64,000 nucleotides of DNA from Vibrio coralliilyticus (GTDB lineage: Bacteria; Pseudomonadota; Gammaproteobacteria; Enterobacterales; Vibrionaceae). The position numbers and the translations under genes were made by a program. The stretch lies in contig NZ_CP024628.1 of NCBI RefSeq assembly GCF_024449095.1, positions 992,001-1,056,000 on the forward strand, in the 5' to 3' direction. The notes under the pieces were generated by a model that was given only the letters and a program-made list of their open reading frames with translations, was not told where the DNA came from and did not search any database. Shown here piece by piece: positions 8,710 through 18,349 of this stretch; the stretch's first letter is position 1; every line of letters starts with the position of its first letter.

Positions 8710-10485
8710 ATGTCACATATCATCAAGAACAAAACGTCGCAATCGAACGCTTCGTCGATCTCAGGTAGCCGCTCTGCCAATGAGAACTTACCAGGACAAA
8801 GCTCCGCTTCTCTGAGTGGCGCCGAACTTGACGAATTGATGGATAACCACTTTAAGCACATGTTTGATGTGTTTAATGATGGTATTTTCTATATGACCGA
8901 TGATGATCGGATCTTTTTTTACAATCCTACTTTTTATGAAAAATATGATATTGCCTCTGGTCAATGTCATCTAGATGCATGGTTTAACCTAGTACACCCT
9001 CTGGATAAAGCCATGCTAAAAGGTGAAGTTGACACACACTTCCAAGAGGATGATCGTAAGCTATCGACTCAATACCGAGTCAAAAACAAATCCGGTCAAT
9101 ATGTTTGGATTGAAGGAACGGCGGTGACCAAAACCATTAACGGTACACGTTTTATGATTGGCTGCCACCGTGATATTTCAGACCGAAAATTGATGGAAAC
9201 CTACGTTCAGCAAGCTGCATTTAGAGACAATGCATCTGGGCTATCTAATGGTCAGAAACTCATCATCGATATTGATGGATTAGCTGACCAGTTACCGGGG
9301 TTACATTCACTGGTCTATATCCAAATTGGCGATATTCGCTCGTACCTCAGCGCTTACGGGCCCCATATTTTACGTGATGTGATGTCACACCTTATCACGG
9401 CATTAAATTCGTTTACCGATGACTTTGTTGATATCTATCGTGTCCGATCCGATGACTTTGCTGTCTTGATAAGAGGCCAATATTCGACTGATGAGCTCAT
9501 GCTGCTAGGAGAAAACATTTCCAAGACTTACCAACAATCGGTTCAAGCCAGTGGATACCTGTATGGTGCAGATATTAGTATCGGGATGTTTCCTCGCTTT
9601 GACATTGGACTCGCAGCGGAAGAAGTGATTAAAATCGCTGCGCGTACCTGTCAGTTTGCAGGTGAAAAAAGACATAATCGCGTTGGTGTCTACAATGATG
9701 AGACGAAAAGCAAAGTTGATCGGCACTTTTACATCGAGCGGGAACTTGCCAACGCCATTCATAACGAAACTCTGACGGTTAAGTTCCAACCTATCATCTG
9801 TGCCAAAACAAATCGTGTCGCCAGCTTCGAAGCACTGGTACGTTGGAAAAGTAACACGGTTGGTGAAATTTACCCCGATGAATTCATTGAAGTGGCTGAA
9901 AAGAAAGGCTTGATTGTTGAGTTAGGTTACCTTGTTTTCTCCAAAGCGTGCCAATTCATTAAAAGGTACTTAGCAACCCACAAAACAAACATTCGTGTGA
10001 ATGTGAACGTATCTGTTCTACAGTTGTTGAACCATCAGTTTCCAGATCGAATAAAACTGATTGCCGACCAACACGGAGTCGACACAAAAAATATTGTCTT
10101 AGAGTTGACTGAAACGATCATTCTTGATGGCAACAAAAGTGCCATCTCTCAATTAAGCCGCTTGAGCGAATACGGTTTTTTACTTTCCCTTGATGACTTT
10201 GGCTCAGGATATAGCTCACTCAACAGCTTTTTTGATTTGCCCCTTAAGCAAATTAAAGTCGACAAAACCATGGCTTGGCGATGTCTCGACAACCCCGCTA
10301 CTTTAAAATACCTCACATTTATCACTCAATTATGCCAATCACACAAGGTGGATATCGTTGTTGAAGGTATAGAAAATGCTGAGATGCAAAAATGTTTCAC
10401 TGATATGGGTGCTTCATTCCTCCAAGGGTATTGGTTCTCTAAGCCACTTTCTCTCGCTAGCGCCAGTCAATACACCTTAGTTTGA
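8710..10485 (+). CDS. PAS/degenerate GGDEF/EAL protein, probable c-di-GMP phosphodiesterase
   Basis: The 591-residue cytoplasmic protein has a serine-rich N-terminus, a PAS domain at about residues 48-155 (with its D-I-S-D-R-K exit motif), a GGDEF-like domain in which the signature is degraded to R-S-D-D-F, and a complete EAL domain from about residue 335. The EAL part keeps F-E-A-L-V-R-W, E-L-T-E-T, L-D-D-F-G-S-G-Y-S-S, K-V-D-K and V-E-G-I-E, the residues needed for metal binding and catalysis. It should hydrolyse c-di-GMP; the GGDEF part is probably regulatory. No transmembrane segment is seen. The ATG directly follows the stop of a short ORF and has only a weak Shine-Dalgarno. Confidence 0.9.
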   Translation: MSHIIKNKTSQSNASSISGSRSANENLPGQSSASLSGAELDELMDNHFKHMFDVFNDGIFYMTDDDRIFFYNPTFYEKYDIASGQCHLDAWFNLVHPLDKAMLKGEVDTHFQEDDRKLSTQYRVKNKSGQYVWIEGTAVTKTINGTRFMIGCHRDISDRKLMETYVQQAAFRDNASGLSNGQKLIIDIDGLADQLPGLHSLVYIQIGDIRSYLSAYGPHILRDVMSHLITALNSFTDDFVDIYRVRSDDFAVLIRGQYSTDELMLLGENISKTYQQSVQASGYLYGADISIGMFPRFDIGLAAEEVIKIAARTCQFAGEKRHNRVGVYNDETKSKVDRHFYIERELANAIHNETLTVKFQPIICAKTNRVASFEALVRWKSNTVGEIYPDEFIEVAEKKGLIVELGYLVFSKACQFIKRYLATHKTNIRVNVNVSVLQLLNHQFPDRIKLIADQHGVDTKNIVLELTETIILDGNKSAISQLSRLSEYGFLLSLDDFGSGYSSLNSFFDLPLKQIKVDKTMAWRCLDNPATLKYLTFITQLCQSHKVDIVVEGIENAEMQKCFTDMGASFLQGYWFSKPLSLASASQYTLV

Positions 10486-10506
10486 CGCACCTCGCCAACA
10501 AACGTT

Positions 10507-10549
10507 TTGTCACAAAAGGTTCACCATGGGAAATAGACTTTTGTGACAA
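10507..10549. promoter_or_regulatory. Perfect 12-bp inverted repeat between phosphodiesterase and cyclase genes
   Basis: TTGTCACAAAAG (10507-10518) and its exact complement CTTTTGTGACAA (10538-10549) flank a 19-base spacer. It lies after the phosphodiesterase stop and about 55 bases before the cyclase start. No U-run follows, so an operator or a transcript hairpin is more likely than a simple terminator. Confidence 0.6.
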
Positions 10550-10603
10550 TGCTCAATAACATCAACTTTCTTGATGATAATTCGACCAAATTAAATACAA
10601 GCA

Positions 10604-11923
10604 ATGATTCTCCATTACAGTAAGTCTCCCCGCTCTAACGGCAATATTGAGCTTAAATGTCTGGGCATCATGCTCATTGCTGTCTTCGCGATCAATACTC
10701 CTCTGAGTTTCATTAAAGACGCACAAAAACAAGATATCTCTTTCCAACTCAAAGCCATCGATGAAACACTGAAGCTTCGAAAACAACAAGTCAGTAACTA
10801 CCTAGCCCTACGTAAAACCCAGCTTGCGCAAAACTACTTTGAACACCCTGAGCCATTCAATGATGTGATCAGGCACTTGCTTACCAATCAAGATTTGATC
10901 GACAAAATAGAAATCGTCACCAAAAACCCAGAACACAGCTATCGATATAAAAACTTAATCGATTCCTACACGCCTTTTTACGCCTCTAGCCTCAATGCTG
11001 ATTTACTTCAAATTCTCTATCAGCCTGATTTGGGTCTTCTCACAGAGTTTGCGCCTATTTATCAGGGCTCAAAACACATAGGCTATTTGGTTGTCGACAT
11101 CAATATGAGCGAGTTCAACAGCACCAGTAGAAAAGATATCCTCCTTGCAGATGAGAGTGGGTTTATCTACTCAAGCTCTCACCCGTCGATTGAACGCTAT
11201 CAATACCTATCCGATTCATACTCGACCGTTTGGCGGGATCTAAGCAGAACTCAACGTTCTGAAGGTATTCTCGAACAAGATGAACTCTACTTCATCTATC
11301 GTAATATTGGTTTTTTTGGCAATAAACCTTACTACCTGATTAAAGTGATAGGAAAAGATGAGTTTATTCCTAAGTATCTGTATTTGATTATGGTTCTGCT
11401 GGGTGTGAGTATTGGTGCTTCGTACTACTTGTACAAGTTAAGGCAAGAACGACGAGAGTTAAGCAAAATCACTTACACCGACCAACTTTCTGGCTTGTAC
11501 AACCGACACTATTTACAGAAAGTAGAAAGGCAAAATCTCGCTAATGGCAATTACTACTTGGGTATTTTCGATATAGACCATTTTAAATCCGTCAATGACA
11601 AATACGGCCATGATGTCGGAGACCAAGTGATCAAACGAGTCGCATCTATTATCAAGTCACGTATCCGCGTTTCAGACTATGCATTTAGAATTGGGGGTGA
11701 AGAGTTTGTCATACTGATCCGGACAGCCTCCATGCAAGATGCACAACAAGCCATGAATCGTATACGCATGGATGTATCCCAGTTTACTCAAGCACCTAAG
11801 GTGACCATTTCTGGGGGACTATACCCTTACTCAGGTACACTATCGCAATCTCTTAAACGCGCCGATGAGCTTCTGTATCAAGCAAAGCAAAATGGTCGAA
11901 ATGCCGTTTACGCAAATACTTAG
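10604..11923 (+). CDS. Membrane diguanylate cyclase (GGEEF)
   Basis: The 439-residue protein has an N-terminal membrane segment near residues 21-38, a periplasmic sensor region of about 215 residues resembling a Cache-type fold (D-E-S-G-F-I-Y-S-S-S-H-P), a second membrane segment near 257-277, and a C-terminal GGDEF domain. The active-site signature is GGEEF at residues 364-368, and the product-inhibition site R-V-S-D lies five residues upstream, so it should make c-di-GMP and be feedback-inhibited. The preceding gene encodes the opposing phosphodiesterase on the same strand, but an inverted repeat separates them. The sensed signal is unknown. Confidence 0.9.
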   Translation: MILHYSKSPRSNGNIELKCLGIMLIAVFAINTPLSFIKDAQKQDISFQLKAIDETLKLRKQQVSNYLALRKTQLAQNYFEHPEPFNDVIRHLLTNQDLIDKIEIVTKNPEHSYRYKNLIDSYTPFYASSLNADLLQILYQPDLGLLTEFAPIYQGSKHIGYLVVDINMSEFNSTSRKDILLADESGFIYSSSHPSIERYQYLSDSYSTVWRDLSRTQRSEGILEQDELYFIYRNIGFFGNKPYYLIKVIGKDEFIPKYLYLIMVLLGVSIGASYYLYKLRQERRELSKITYTDQLSGLYNRHYLQKVERQNLANGNYYLGIFDIDHFKSVNDKYGHDVGDQVIKRVASIIKSRIRVSDYAFRIGGEEFVILIRTASMQDAQQAMNRIRMDVSQFTQAPKVTISGGLYPYSGTLSQSLKRADELLYQAKQNGRNAVYANT

Positions 11924-11961
11924 TCAGCGCTTTCAAACCTGTACAAAACGATTAAAACCGT

Positions 11962-11994
11962 TTAAAAAAGAGGCGGTCTGAATGCAGCCTCTTT
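11962..11994 (-). terminator. Terminator downstream of yejABEF
   Basis: On the minus strand, AAAGAGGC and GCCTCTTT form an 8-bp stem followed by a run of T. It lies just beyond the last yej gene and may also serve the convergent cyclase gene. Confidence 0.72.
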
Positions 11995-12017
11995 GTCGCC
12001 ACCTCTAGTTAGCATGG

Positions 12018-13610
12018 TTAAAAACTGGATAGTTCCACCAGCTCTTTGGTGTACTCCCGCTTCGGGTTATGGAATAGATCCGCAGTTTCTCCTTGTTCAA
12101 CAATCTCTCCTTGTTTCATCACTATGGTGTAATGACACAGAGATTTAACCACATTCAAGTCATGGCTTATAAAGAGATAAGTTAAACGATACTTTTCCTG
12201 CAAAGATTTGAGCAAGTCCAGCACCTGTGCCTGGACAGTTCGATCTAGAGAGGAAGTAGGTTCATCCAATAAAATAAACTCTGGCTTTAAAATCAACGCT
12301 CTTGCAATTGCAATTCGCTGCCGTTGGCCTCCTGAAAACTCGTTTGGATAGCGAAAGCGGGTTTCCGGATCAAGGTCCACTTCTTCCATCACATCACAAA
12401 TCATTCTATCGACCGTCTCATCGTCATAGTCTTGGTGGACACGTAGCCCTTCTCCAATGACCTGAGCCACAGACATTCGCGGATTAAGTGCTGAAAACGG
12501 GTCCTGAAACACTACCTGCATTTTACTGCGATACGGCAGCATTCCTTTGCGATCCAAGCCTTGTAACTCTTGTTGTTGGTAAGAAATCGAACCTTCAGAG
12601 TGAACAAGACGCAAAATAGCCATTCCTGTTGTCGACTTGCCAGATCCGCTTTCTCCGACTAAACCAATGGAGTGTCCACGTTTAAGATCAAACTTCATAT
12701 CGGTTACCGCTTTGATATGCGATACCACACGTTTAAATAGGCCGCCGGTAATTGGGAACCAAACTCGGAGATTATCAACAGACAAAAGGCCACTTGAATC
12801 AGCCGGAACTTCGACGGGTAAACCTCTTGGATCCGAGTTGATCAGCTTTTGTGTATAGGGGTGCTGGGGAGTGGAAAATAGAGACTTGCAGTCAGCCTCT
12901 TCAACCAGTTTGCCATTTTGCATCACAGCGACACGGTCAGCAATACGCCGCACAATACTTAAGTCATGGGTAATGAATAACATGGCCATGCCTAGCTCTT
13001 GCTGCAGCTCTTTTAGGAGGTCTAGAATTTGTGCCTGTACTGATACATCAAGGGCAGTCGTGGGTTCATCAGCAATCAATAGCTCAGGTTCGTTGATGAG
13101 AGCCATTGCAATCATGACACGCTGTCTCTCACCTCCTGATAACTCATGTGGATAGGCATTAATTTTTACATCTGGGTTACGGATTCCTACTTTACCCAGC
13201 CATTCAATAGCCAAAGCTTCAGCTTTCTTCTGCCGAACACCACGGTGAATCGCTAGAGTTTCCACCAGTTGCTTACCGACTTTATGCAGTGGGTTGAGCG
13301 ATACCATAGGCTCTTGGAAAATCATACCGATTCTACCACCCCGAATGCCTCTTAGCTGTCGCTCAGAACAATTCAGAATGTCTATACCATCAAAGTGAAT
13401 ACTGCCTTCTAAATAGTGAGAAGAGCCCTTGGGTAAGAGCTTTAATACCGAGTTAGCTGTAACGGACTTTCCAGAGCCACTTTCGCCAACTAACGCTAGG
13501 GTTTCACCCTGATTAATCGAAAAAGAGACCCGATGAGTAACTTGTTCGACCTCTTTCCCACGGCCAAATCCGACTGACAACCCATCAATAGTTAATACTT
13601 TTCTAATCAT
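12018..13610 (-). CDS. yejF: Peptide/microcin C-type ABC transporter, dual ATP-binding protein
   Basis: The 530-residue protein contains two ATPase domains in tandem, each with a Walker A (G-E-S-G-S-G-K-S), an ABC signature (L-S-G-G-E-R-Q-R and F-S-G-G-Q-R-Q-R) and a Walker B (L-L-I-A-D-E-P and I-L-L-D-E-P). This fused arrangement is the hallmark of YejF, which powers import of oligopeptides and, in E. coli, microcin C. It is the last gene of a four-gene minus-strand operon, two bases after yejE. A close relative without permeases lies at 24418-26040. Confidence 0.93.
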   Translation of the reverse strand: MIRKVLTIDGLSVGFGRGKEVEQVTHRVSFSINQGETLALVGESGSGKSVTANSVLKLLPKGSSHYLEGSIHFDGIDILNCSERQLRGIRGGRIGMIFQEPMVSLNPLHKVGKQLVETLAIHRGVRQKKAEALAIEWLGKVGIRNPDVKINAYPHELSGGERQRVMIAMALINEPELLIADEPTTALDVSVQAQILDLLKELQQELGMAMLFITHDLSIVRRIADRVAVMQNGKLVEEADCKSLFSTPQHPYTQKLINSDPRGLPVEVPADSSGLLSVDNLRVWFPITGGLFKRVVSHIKAVTDMKFDLKRGHSIGLVGESGSGKSTTGMAILRLVHSEGSISYQQQELQGLDRKGMLPYRSKMQVVFQDPFSALNPRMSVAQVIGEGLRVHQDYDDETVDRMICDVMEEVDLDPETRFRYPNEFSGGQRQRIAIARALILKPEFILLDEPTSSLDRTVQAQVLDLLKSLQEKYRLTYLFISHDLNVVKSLCHYTIVMKQGEIVEQGETADLFHNPKREYTKELVELSSF

Positions 13611-13612
13611 GG

Positions 13613-14650
13613 TTAGCTTCCCTGATGGTGCGGGTCAAAGGCGTCGCGAACTGCTTCACCGACAAAAACAAGTAGAGTCAACATGACTGACAAGACAAAG
13701 AAAGCAGAAAAGCCGAGCCAAGGCGCTTGTAAGTTCGCTTTCCCCTGCGCTAACAATTCTCCCAAAGATGGAGAACCAGCAGGAAGGCCAAAGCCAAGAA
13801 AGTCGAGTGACGTGAGTGTCGTTACAGAGCCCGACAAGATAAAAGGCATCATCGTCAGTGAAGCAACCATGGCATTAGGTAACATATGGCGGCTCATTAT
13901 GCGGCTATCATTAACACCCAATGCCTGGGCAGCCCTCACGTAATCAAAGTTTCTACAGCGCAAAAACTCAGCTCTCACAACTCCGACTAGGCTCATCCAA
14001 CTAAACAGTACCATGATCCCGAGTAACCACCAGAAATTGGGTTCAACAAAGCTGGAAAGGATAATGAGAAGAAAGAGTGTCGGCATCCCCGACCAAACCT
14101 CGATAAACCGCTGCCCTAACAAATCTAGCCAACCGCCATAATAGCCTTGAGTTGCCCCAACAATCACACCAATAACACTGGAAATAATGGTAAGGACGAA
14201 ACCAAACAAGACAGAAATCCTGAAACCATAAATGATTCTCGCCAAGACATCTCGACCTTTATCATCCGTGCCAAGCCAGTTAACGTGATCTGGAGCAGAA
14301 GGAACCGAACCTGATATGTTGTAATTGATGGTATCGTAGCTAAACCGAATCAGAGGCCAAATGATGTAGCCTTTTTCCTCAATCAACTCAATCACGTATG
14401 GGTCAGTGTAATCAGCTTCTGTCTCAAACTCTCCACCAAACTCCGTCTCGGCGTACTGCGTGGCAATAGGGTAATACCATGTGCCTTCATATTCGACTAG
14501 CAGCGGTTTGTCATTCGCGATCAGTTCCGCAAACAAGCTGATCACAAACAAGACCATAAAGATCCACAAAGACCAATAGCCACGTTTATTGGCCCGAAAC
14601 CTCTGCCAGCGCGCTTCATTTAACGGGTTACGTCTTTTCTTTGTCAGCAT
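13613..14650 (-). CDS. yejE: Peptide ABC transporter permease
   Basis: This 345-residue inner-membrane protein has the N-terminal N-P-L-N-E-A-R-W-Q-R-F segment and first membrane helix of YejE, a periplasmic insert of about 80 residues, and the binding-protein-dependent permease domain with the E-A-A-like loop R-A-A-Q-A-L-G-V-N. Its first codon overlaps the stop of yejB at 14650, indicating translational coupling. It forms the membrane channel with YejB. Confidence 0.93.
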   Translation of the reverse strand: MLTKKRRNPLNEARWQRFRANKRGYWSLWIFMVLFVISLFAELIANDKPLLVEYEGTWYYPIATQYAETEFGGEFETEADYTDPYVIELIEEKGYIIWPLIRFSYDTINYNISGSVPSAPDHVNWLGTDDKGRDVLARIIYGFRISVLFGFVLTIISSVIGVIVGATQGYYGGWLDLLGQRFIEVWSGMPTLFLLIILSSFVEPNFWWLLGIMVLFSWMSLVGVVRAEFLRCRNFDYVRAAQALGVNDSRIMSRHMLPNAMVASLTMMPFILSGSVTTLTSLDFLGFGLPAGSPSLGELLAQGKANLQAPWLGFSAFFVLSVMLTLLVFVGEAVRDAFDPHHQGS

Positions 14651-15738
14651 TAACGCGCCTCAAAATCAATTCTTGGGTCAACCCAGGTGTAGGTTAAATC
14701 GGAAATAATACTCAAAATAAGGCCAAGCAGCGTCATGATGTATAACGAGCTAAACACCACGGGATAGTCGCGTTGGATTGTCGACTCAAAACCCAGCAGG
14801 CCGATCCCTTCTAAGGAGAACATCACTTCAATCAGCATTGAGCCTGTGAAGAAAATGCTGATAAATGCGGCTGGGAAGCCTGCAATAATGATCAGCATGG
14901 CGTTACGAAACACATGTTTATAAAGAATACTTCTCTCATCAAGACCTTTGGCCCGAGCTGTGACAACGTATTGCTTATTGATTTCATCAAGGAAAGAGTT
15001 TTTGGTCAGCATACTTAACGTTGCAAAACCACCAATCACCATCGCCAGAATTGGCAAGGTAAGATGCCAAAAGTAATCAATAATTTGATCATACCAAGCC
15101 AACTGGTCAAAGTTGCTGGAGACGAGGCCTCTTAGCGGGAACCAGCTAAAGTAATTCCCACTGGCAAACAAGATAATTAAGATGATGGCAAACAAAAAGC
15201 CCGGAATCGCATAGCCGACAATGACCACGGCACTCGACCAAATATCAAACCTGGAACCGTGATGAATGGCTTTCATTATCCCCAATGGGATGGAGATTAA
15301 ATAAATAATCAAGGTACTCCATAAGCCAAGAGAAACTGACACAGGTAGCCGTTCAACAATCAAGTCGATCACATTTCCACCTTTGAACAAACTATCGCCA
15401 AAGTTAAAAGTGGCGTAGTTTTTGAGCATATCAAAGTAGCGTTCATGGATCGGCTTATCGAATCCAAACTGCTTTTTGATTTCCTCCACGACTTCTGGAT
15501 CTAAGCCACGCGAACCTTTATAACCACTTGCTGTTGCATCACTTCCTACGTCCAATTCGACTTCGCTCCCGCCACCGGCAAAGCGCTCCATGATCCCAGA
15601 GCTATGACCTTCAAGCTGTGCAATTGCCTGCTCAACAGGGCCACCTGGTGCAATTTGGATGATAAAGAAATTGATGGTGATGATCGCCCACAGTGTGGGG
15701 ATCACCAAAAGTAAGCGACGAAATATATAGGCAGCCAT
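14650..15738 (-). CDS. yejB: Peptide ABC transporter permease
   Basis: The 362-residue protein begins with the typical [14 protein letters not shown] leader of DppB/OppB-like permeases, has an extended periplasmic region with [10 protein letters not shown], and then a multi-helix permease domain with the coupling loop T-A-R-A-K-G-L-D-E. It is the second gene of the yej operon, 10 bases after yejA, and its end overlaps the yejE start. Confidence 0.93.
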   Translation of the reverse strand: MAAYIFRRLLLVIPTLWAIITINFFIIQIAPGGPVEQAIAQLEGHSSGIMERFAGGGSEVELDVGSDATASGYKGSRGLDPEVVEEIKKQFGFDKPIHERYFDMLKNYATFNFGDSLFKGGNVIDLIVERLPVSVSLGLWSTLIIYLISIPLGIMKAIHHGSRFDIWSSAVVIVGYAIPGFLFAIILIILFASGNYFSWFPLRGLVSSNFDQLAWYDQIIDYFWHLTLPILAMVIGGFATLSMLTKNSFLDEINKQYVVTARAKGLDERSILYKHVFRNAMLIIIAGFPAAFISIFFTGSMLIEVMFSLEGIGLLGFESTIQRDYPVVFSSLYIMTLLGLILSIISDLTYTWVDPRIDFEAR

Positions 15739-15748
15739 CTATCCCTCA

Positions 15749-17566
15749 CTAGCGTCGTTTTTCAGGAAGTTTTTCGGCTTTCTCTTTGGAGATCCACCAA
15801 GTATCGACGCCTAAATCGTATTTTGGCATTGTGGTCGGCCGCTCAAACTTATCCCACATCGCCACACGATATTCACTTACGTGCCATTGAGGAATAATAT
15901 AAAAATTCCACTGCAACACACGATCCAGTGCACGTCCTAACGCAAGTAATGCATCCGGGTCTTGCTGCTTTTTCGATATCTGCATCGTCAAACTATCGAC
16001 CACTGGGTCAATAACACCTGCCGTGTTGTAAGTCGAATCTATGTAGTTAGAGTTCCAGACAATCATCAGGTTCGGACTCGGATAAGGGTTTGCAGAATAC
16101 GACGAAGAGACCATATCAAAGTCACGGTCACGCAGTCGTTTGATATATTGAGTGGTATCAACAGAACGTATTTTCATATCAATACCCAGACGCTTCATAT
16201 TTTTCTGTACCGGGATCGCAATACGTTCAGCGGTAGGGCTATAGATCAATAGTTCAAAGGAAAAAGGCTGACCTGTTTTAGTATTGGTTAAGACCTTATT
16301 CTTTAACTCCCAACCCGCATCTTTTAACAGTTTGAACGCAGTTCTCATTTGCGAACGAATCCGTCCTGAGCCATCCGTGACTGGTGGTTGATACTCTTCG
16401 GTAAACACTCGCGGTGGAATTTGATCTTTAAAAGGCTCTAGAACGGTTAACTCCTCTGCACTTGGCAGACCTTTCGCTTCATAATCAGTATTCTGGAAGT
16501 AACTACGTGTACGGGTATATTGGCCATAGAACATGTTCTTGTTCATCCATTCGAAATCCATCGCATAAGTCAATGCCTCGCGAACTCGAGCATCTTTGAA
16601 GACTTCACTTTGAATGTTGAACACAAATGCTTGCGTATTTTCAGGCTTCTGATGAGGAATTTCCTCTTTAATGATGTAGCCCTTATCGAAATTCACACCG
16701 GTATAAGAGTTGGCCCAAAACTTCGCTGAACTTTCTAAGCGGAAGTCAAACTCTCCGGCTTTAAAAGCTTCCAGCATAACCGTATCATCCCGATAGTAGT
16801 CGTATTGAACTTGCTTAAAGTTATTTCTCCCAACATTCACTGGGAGATCTTTCGCCCAATAGTCATCCACTAACGAATAAGTCACACTCTGACCAGACTT
16901 GTAATCGATGATTTTATACGCAGAACTGCCGACTGGTGGGGTTGATAAAGGCTCGGAGAAGGTTTTATTCTTCCAAAAATGTTCTGGTAACACACGGGTT
17001 GATTGGGCAAAACTGAACATTTTTTCGCGATTCGGCGTGGCCATTTCTATACGAACCGTCATATCGTTTTTGGCGGTAACAGATTTAATATCTTTGTAAT
17101 ACACCCGATACTGCGGCACGCCTTCTGTCATAAATTTATCAAATGTAAATGCGACATCATGCGCGGTGATCGGCTCACCATCGTGGAATCGCGCCTTAGG
17201 ATTGATATCCAATTCAAGCCAAGTGTAGTCGTCCGAATACCTGACTCGCTCAGCGATCAGTGGGTAGTAAGTATCGATTTCATCACTAGGTTTAAACATC
17301 AAGGTGTCATAAAGCTCTGCTGTCGCTGCAGCAGCAACACCTCTTGAAGCAAAACGGTTGAAATTATCGTATGTGCCGACTTGACCATAAGTGATTTTGC
17401 CGTATTTTGGCGCTTCTGGATTCACATAATCAAAATGAGTGAAGTCTTGTAGATACTTAGCTTCGCCAAACCCAACCAAACTGGTTGTCTCAATTACTTT
17501 TGCATATCCGATTGAGCTTAAACTCGCAATCATTGCCCCTAATAGGGCGTGGCGCATTCTTGTCAT
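15749..17566 (-). CDS. yejA: Periplasmic oligopeptide-binding protein
   Basis: This is the solute receptor of the YejABEF importer: a large type 5 (DppA/OppA-like) extracellular binding protein with motifs such as A-E-L-Y-D-T-L-M, F-H-D-G-E-P-I-T-A-H-D-V and A-R-V-R-E-A-L-T-Y-A-M-D. I chose the ATG at 17566 (MTRMRH) over the more upstream TTG at 17593 because GAGGGAACAGGGA lies just before it and the signal peptide then has normal length, ending near G-Y-A. It is the first gene of the operon; its promoter must lie in the AT-rich stretch upstream (17570-17640). Confidence 0.92.
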   Translation of the reverse strand: MTRMRHALLGAMIASLSSIGYAKVIETTSLVGFGEAKYLQDFTHFDYVNPEAPKYGKITYGQVGTYDNFNRFASRGVAAAATAELYDTLMFKPSDEIDTYYPLIAERVRYSDDYTWLELDINPKARFHDGEPITAHDVAFTFDKFMTEGVPQYRVYYKDIKSVTAKNDMTVRIEMATPNREKMFSFAQSTRVLPEHFWKNKTFSEPLSTPPVGSSAYKIIDYKSGQSVTYSLVDDYWAKDLPVNVGRNNFKQVQYDYYRDDTVMLEAFKAGEFDFRLESSAKFWANSYTGVNFDKGYIIKEEIPHQKPENTQAFVFNIQSEVFKDARVREALTYAMDFEWMNKNMFYGQYTRTRSYFQNTDYEAKGLPSAEELTVLEPFKDQIPPRVFTEEYQPPVTDGSGRIRSQMRTAFKLLKDAGWELKNKVLTNTKTGQPFSFELLIYSPTAERIAIPVQKNMKRLGIDMKIRSVDTTQYIKRLRDRDFDMVSSSYSANPYPSPNLMIVWNSNYIDSTYNTAGVIDPVVDSLTMQISKKQQDPDALLALGRALDRVLQWNFYIIPQWHVSEYRVAMWDKFERPTTMPKYDLGVDTWWISKEKAEKLPEKRR

Positions 17567-17730
17567 TCCCTGTTCCCTCGGCTGAATTCGCAATTCTTTT
17601 CACACTATACTATTAATTAATATTAATAATTCAATTACTTGAATAAGTATAGGCGTTCAGTTGAAACCTATCGCAGAGTTCACGAAGGATATGCTAATAA
17701 CAGAGGGAAAGTTATTCGATAGAGAGAAAT

Positions 17731-17758
17731 GAAAACCTGCTGAATCAAGCAGGTTTTG
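17731..17758 (-). terminator. Terminator of the Nudix gene
   Basis: AAAACCTGCT and AGCAGGTTTT form a 10-bp stem with a six-base loop, starting 15 bases beyond the Nudix stop codon. On either strand the stem ends in TTTT. Confidence 0.65.
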
Positions 17759-17772
17759 GGTTTAGTGATCTT

Positions 17773-18291
17773 TTAGAGTATTTCCTTGGCGATCATGTGT
17801 AACAAGAATGTCTCACGTTCAATGCTCATGCCTTTTTTCGGGCTTTCAGCGATCGTTTTTTCATTGTGGGCGATCGCTTGATGAATGTTCAACCAAACCG
17901 CTTTCATACCATTCTTTATCTCGTAGTCTTCGTACGCGGTTTGACCTAACTCACGATCGACTTTACAGGTGTAGCAATAAGAGTGCATGTGCATTACATC
18001 AGCGTCGTCTTTGTACCAAGGACGAAACTCTTCATAGATACCATATGGCTTTATGTTATGAATGTTTTGCGCGCCTGTCTCTTCCTGAAGTTCACGCACC
18101 AGACCTGCGATAATGTCTTCACCATCATCAATACCACCACCAGGGATGGTGTAGTCATGATAGCGCTCAGTGTATAACAGGAGGATATCTTCACCATCGA
18201 CGACAATCGCTCTTGCAGCTTTACGCTGGAAAACGGTTTTATCATCAAGATGATCAATATCAGGGTGAATGGCTGTTTTAAGGTGTCGCAT
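17773..18291 (-). CDS. Nudix hydrolase
   Basis: The protein carries a full Nudix box, G-G-I-D-D-G-E-(7 residues)-R-E-L-Q-E-E-T-G, which binds the metal and cleaves nucleoside-diphosphate-X substrates. The region around it (F-Q-R-K-A-A-R-A-I-V-V-D-G-E-D) is a standard Nudix beta-grasp. I chose the ATG at 18291 (MRHLKTAIHPD); the longer reading frame to 18348 starts at a TTG and adds 19 residues without homology-like features. It lies directly downstream of a chemoreceptor gene. Its substrate cannot be deduced. Confidence 0.82.
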   Translation of the reverse strand: MRHLKTAIHPDIDHLDDKTVFQRKAARAIVVDGEDILLLYTERYHDYTIPGGGIDDGEDIIAGLVRELQEETGAQNIHNIKPYGIYEEFRPWYKDDADVMHMHSYCYTCKVDRELGQTAYEDYEIKNGMKAVWLNIHQAIAHNEKTIAESPKKGMSIERETFLLHMIAKEIL

Positions 18292-18349
18292 GAAGTCTTT
18301 GCATTGAAAAATTTGCCGCGATTCTACCACATCACCCTGATGCCTCAAG

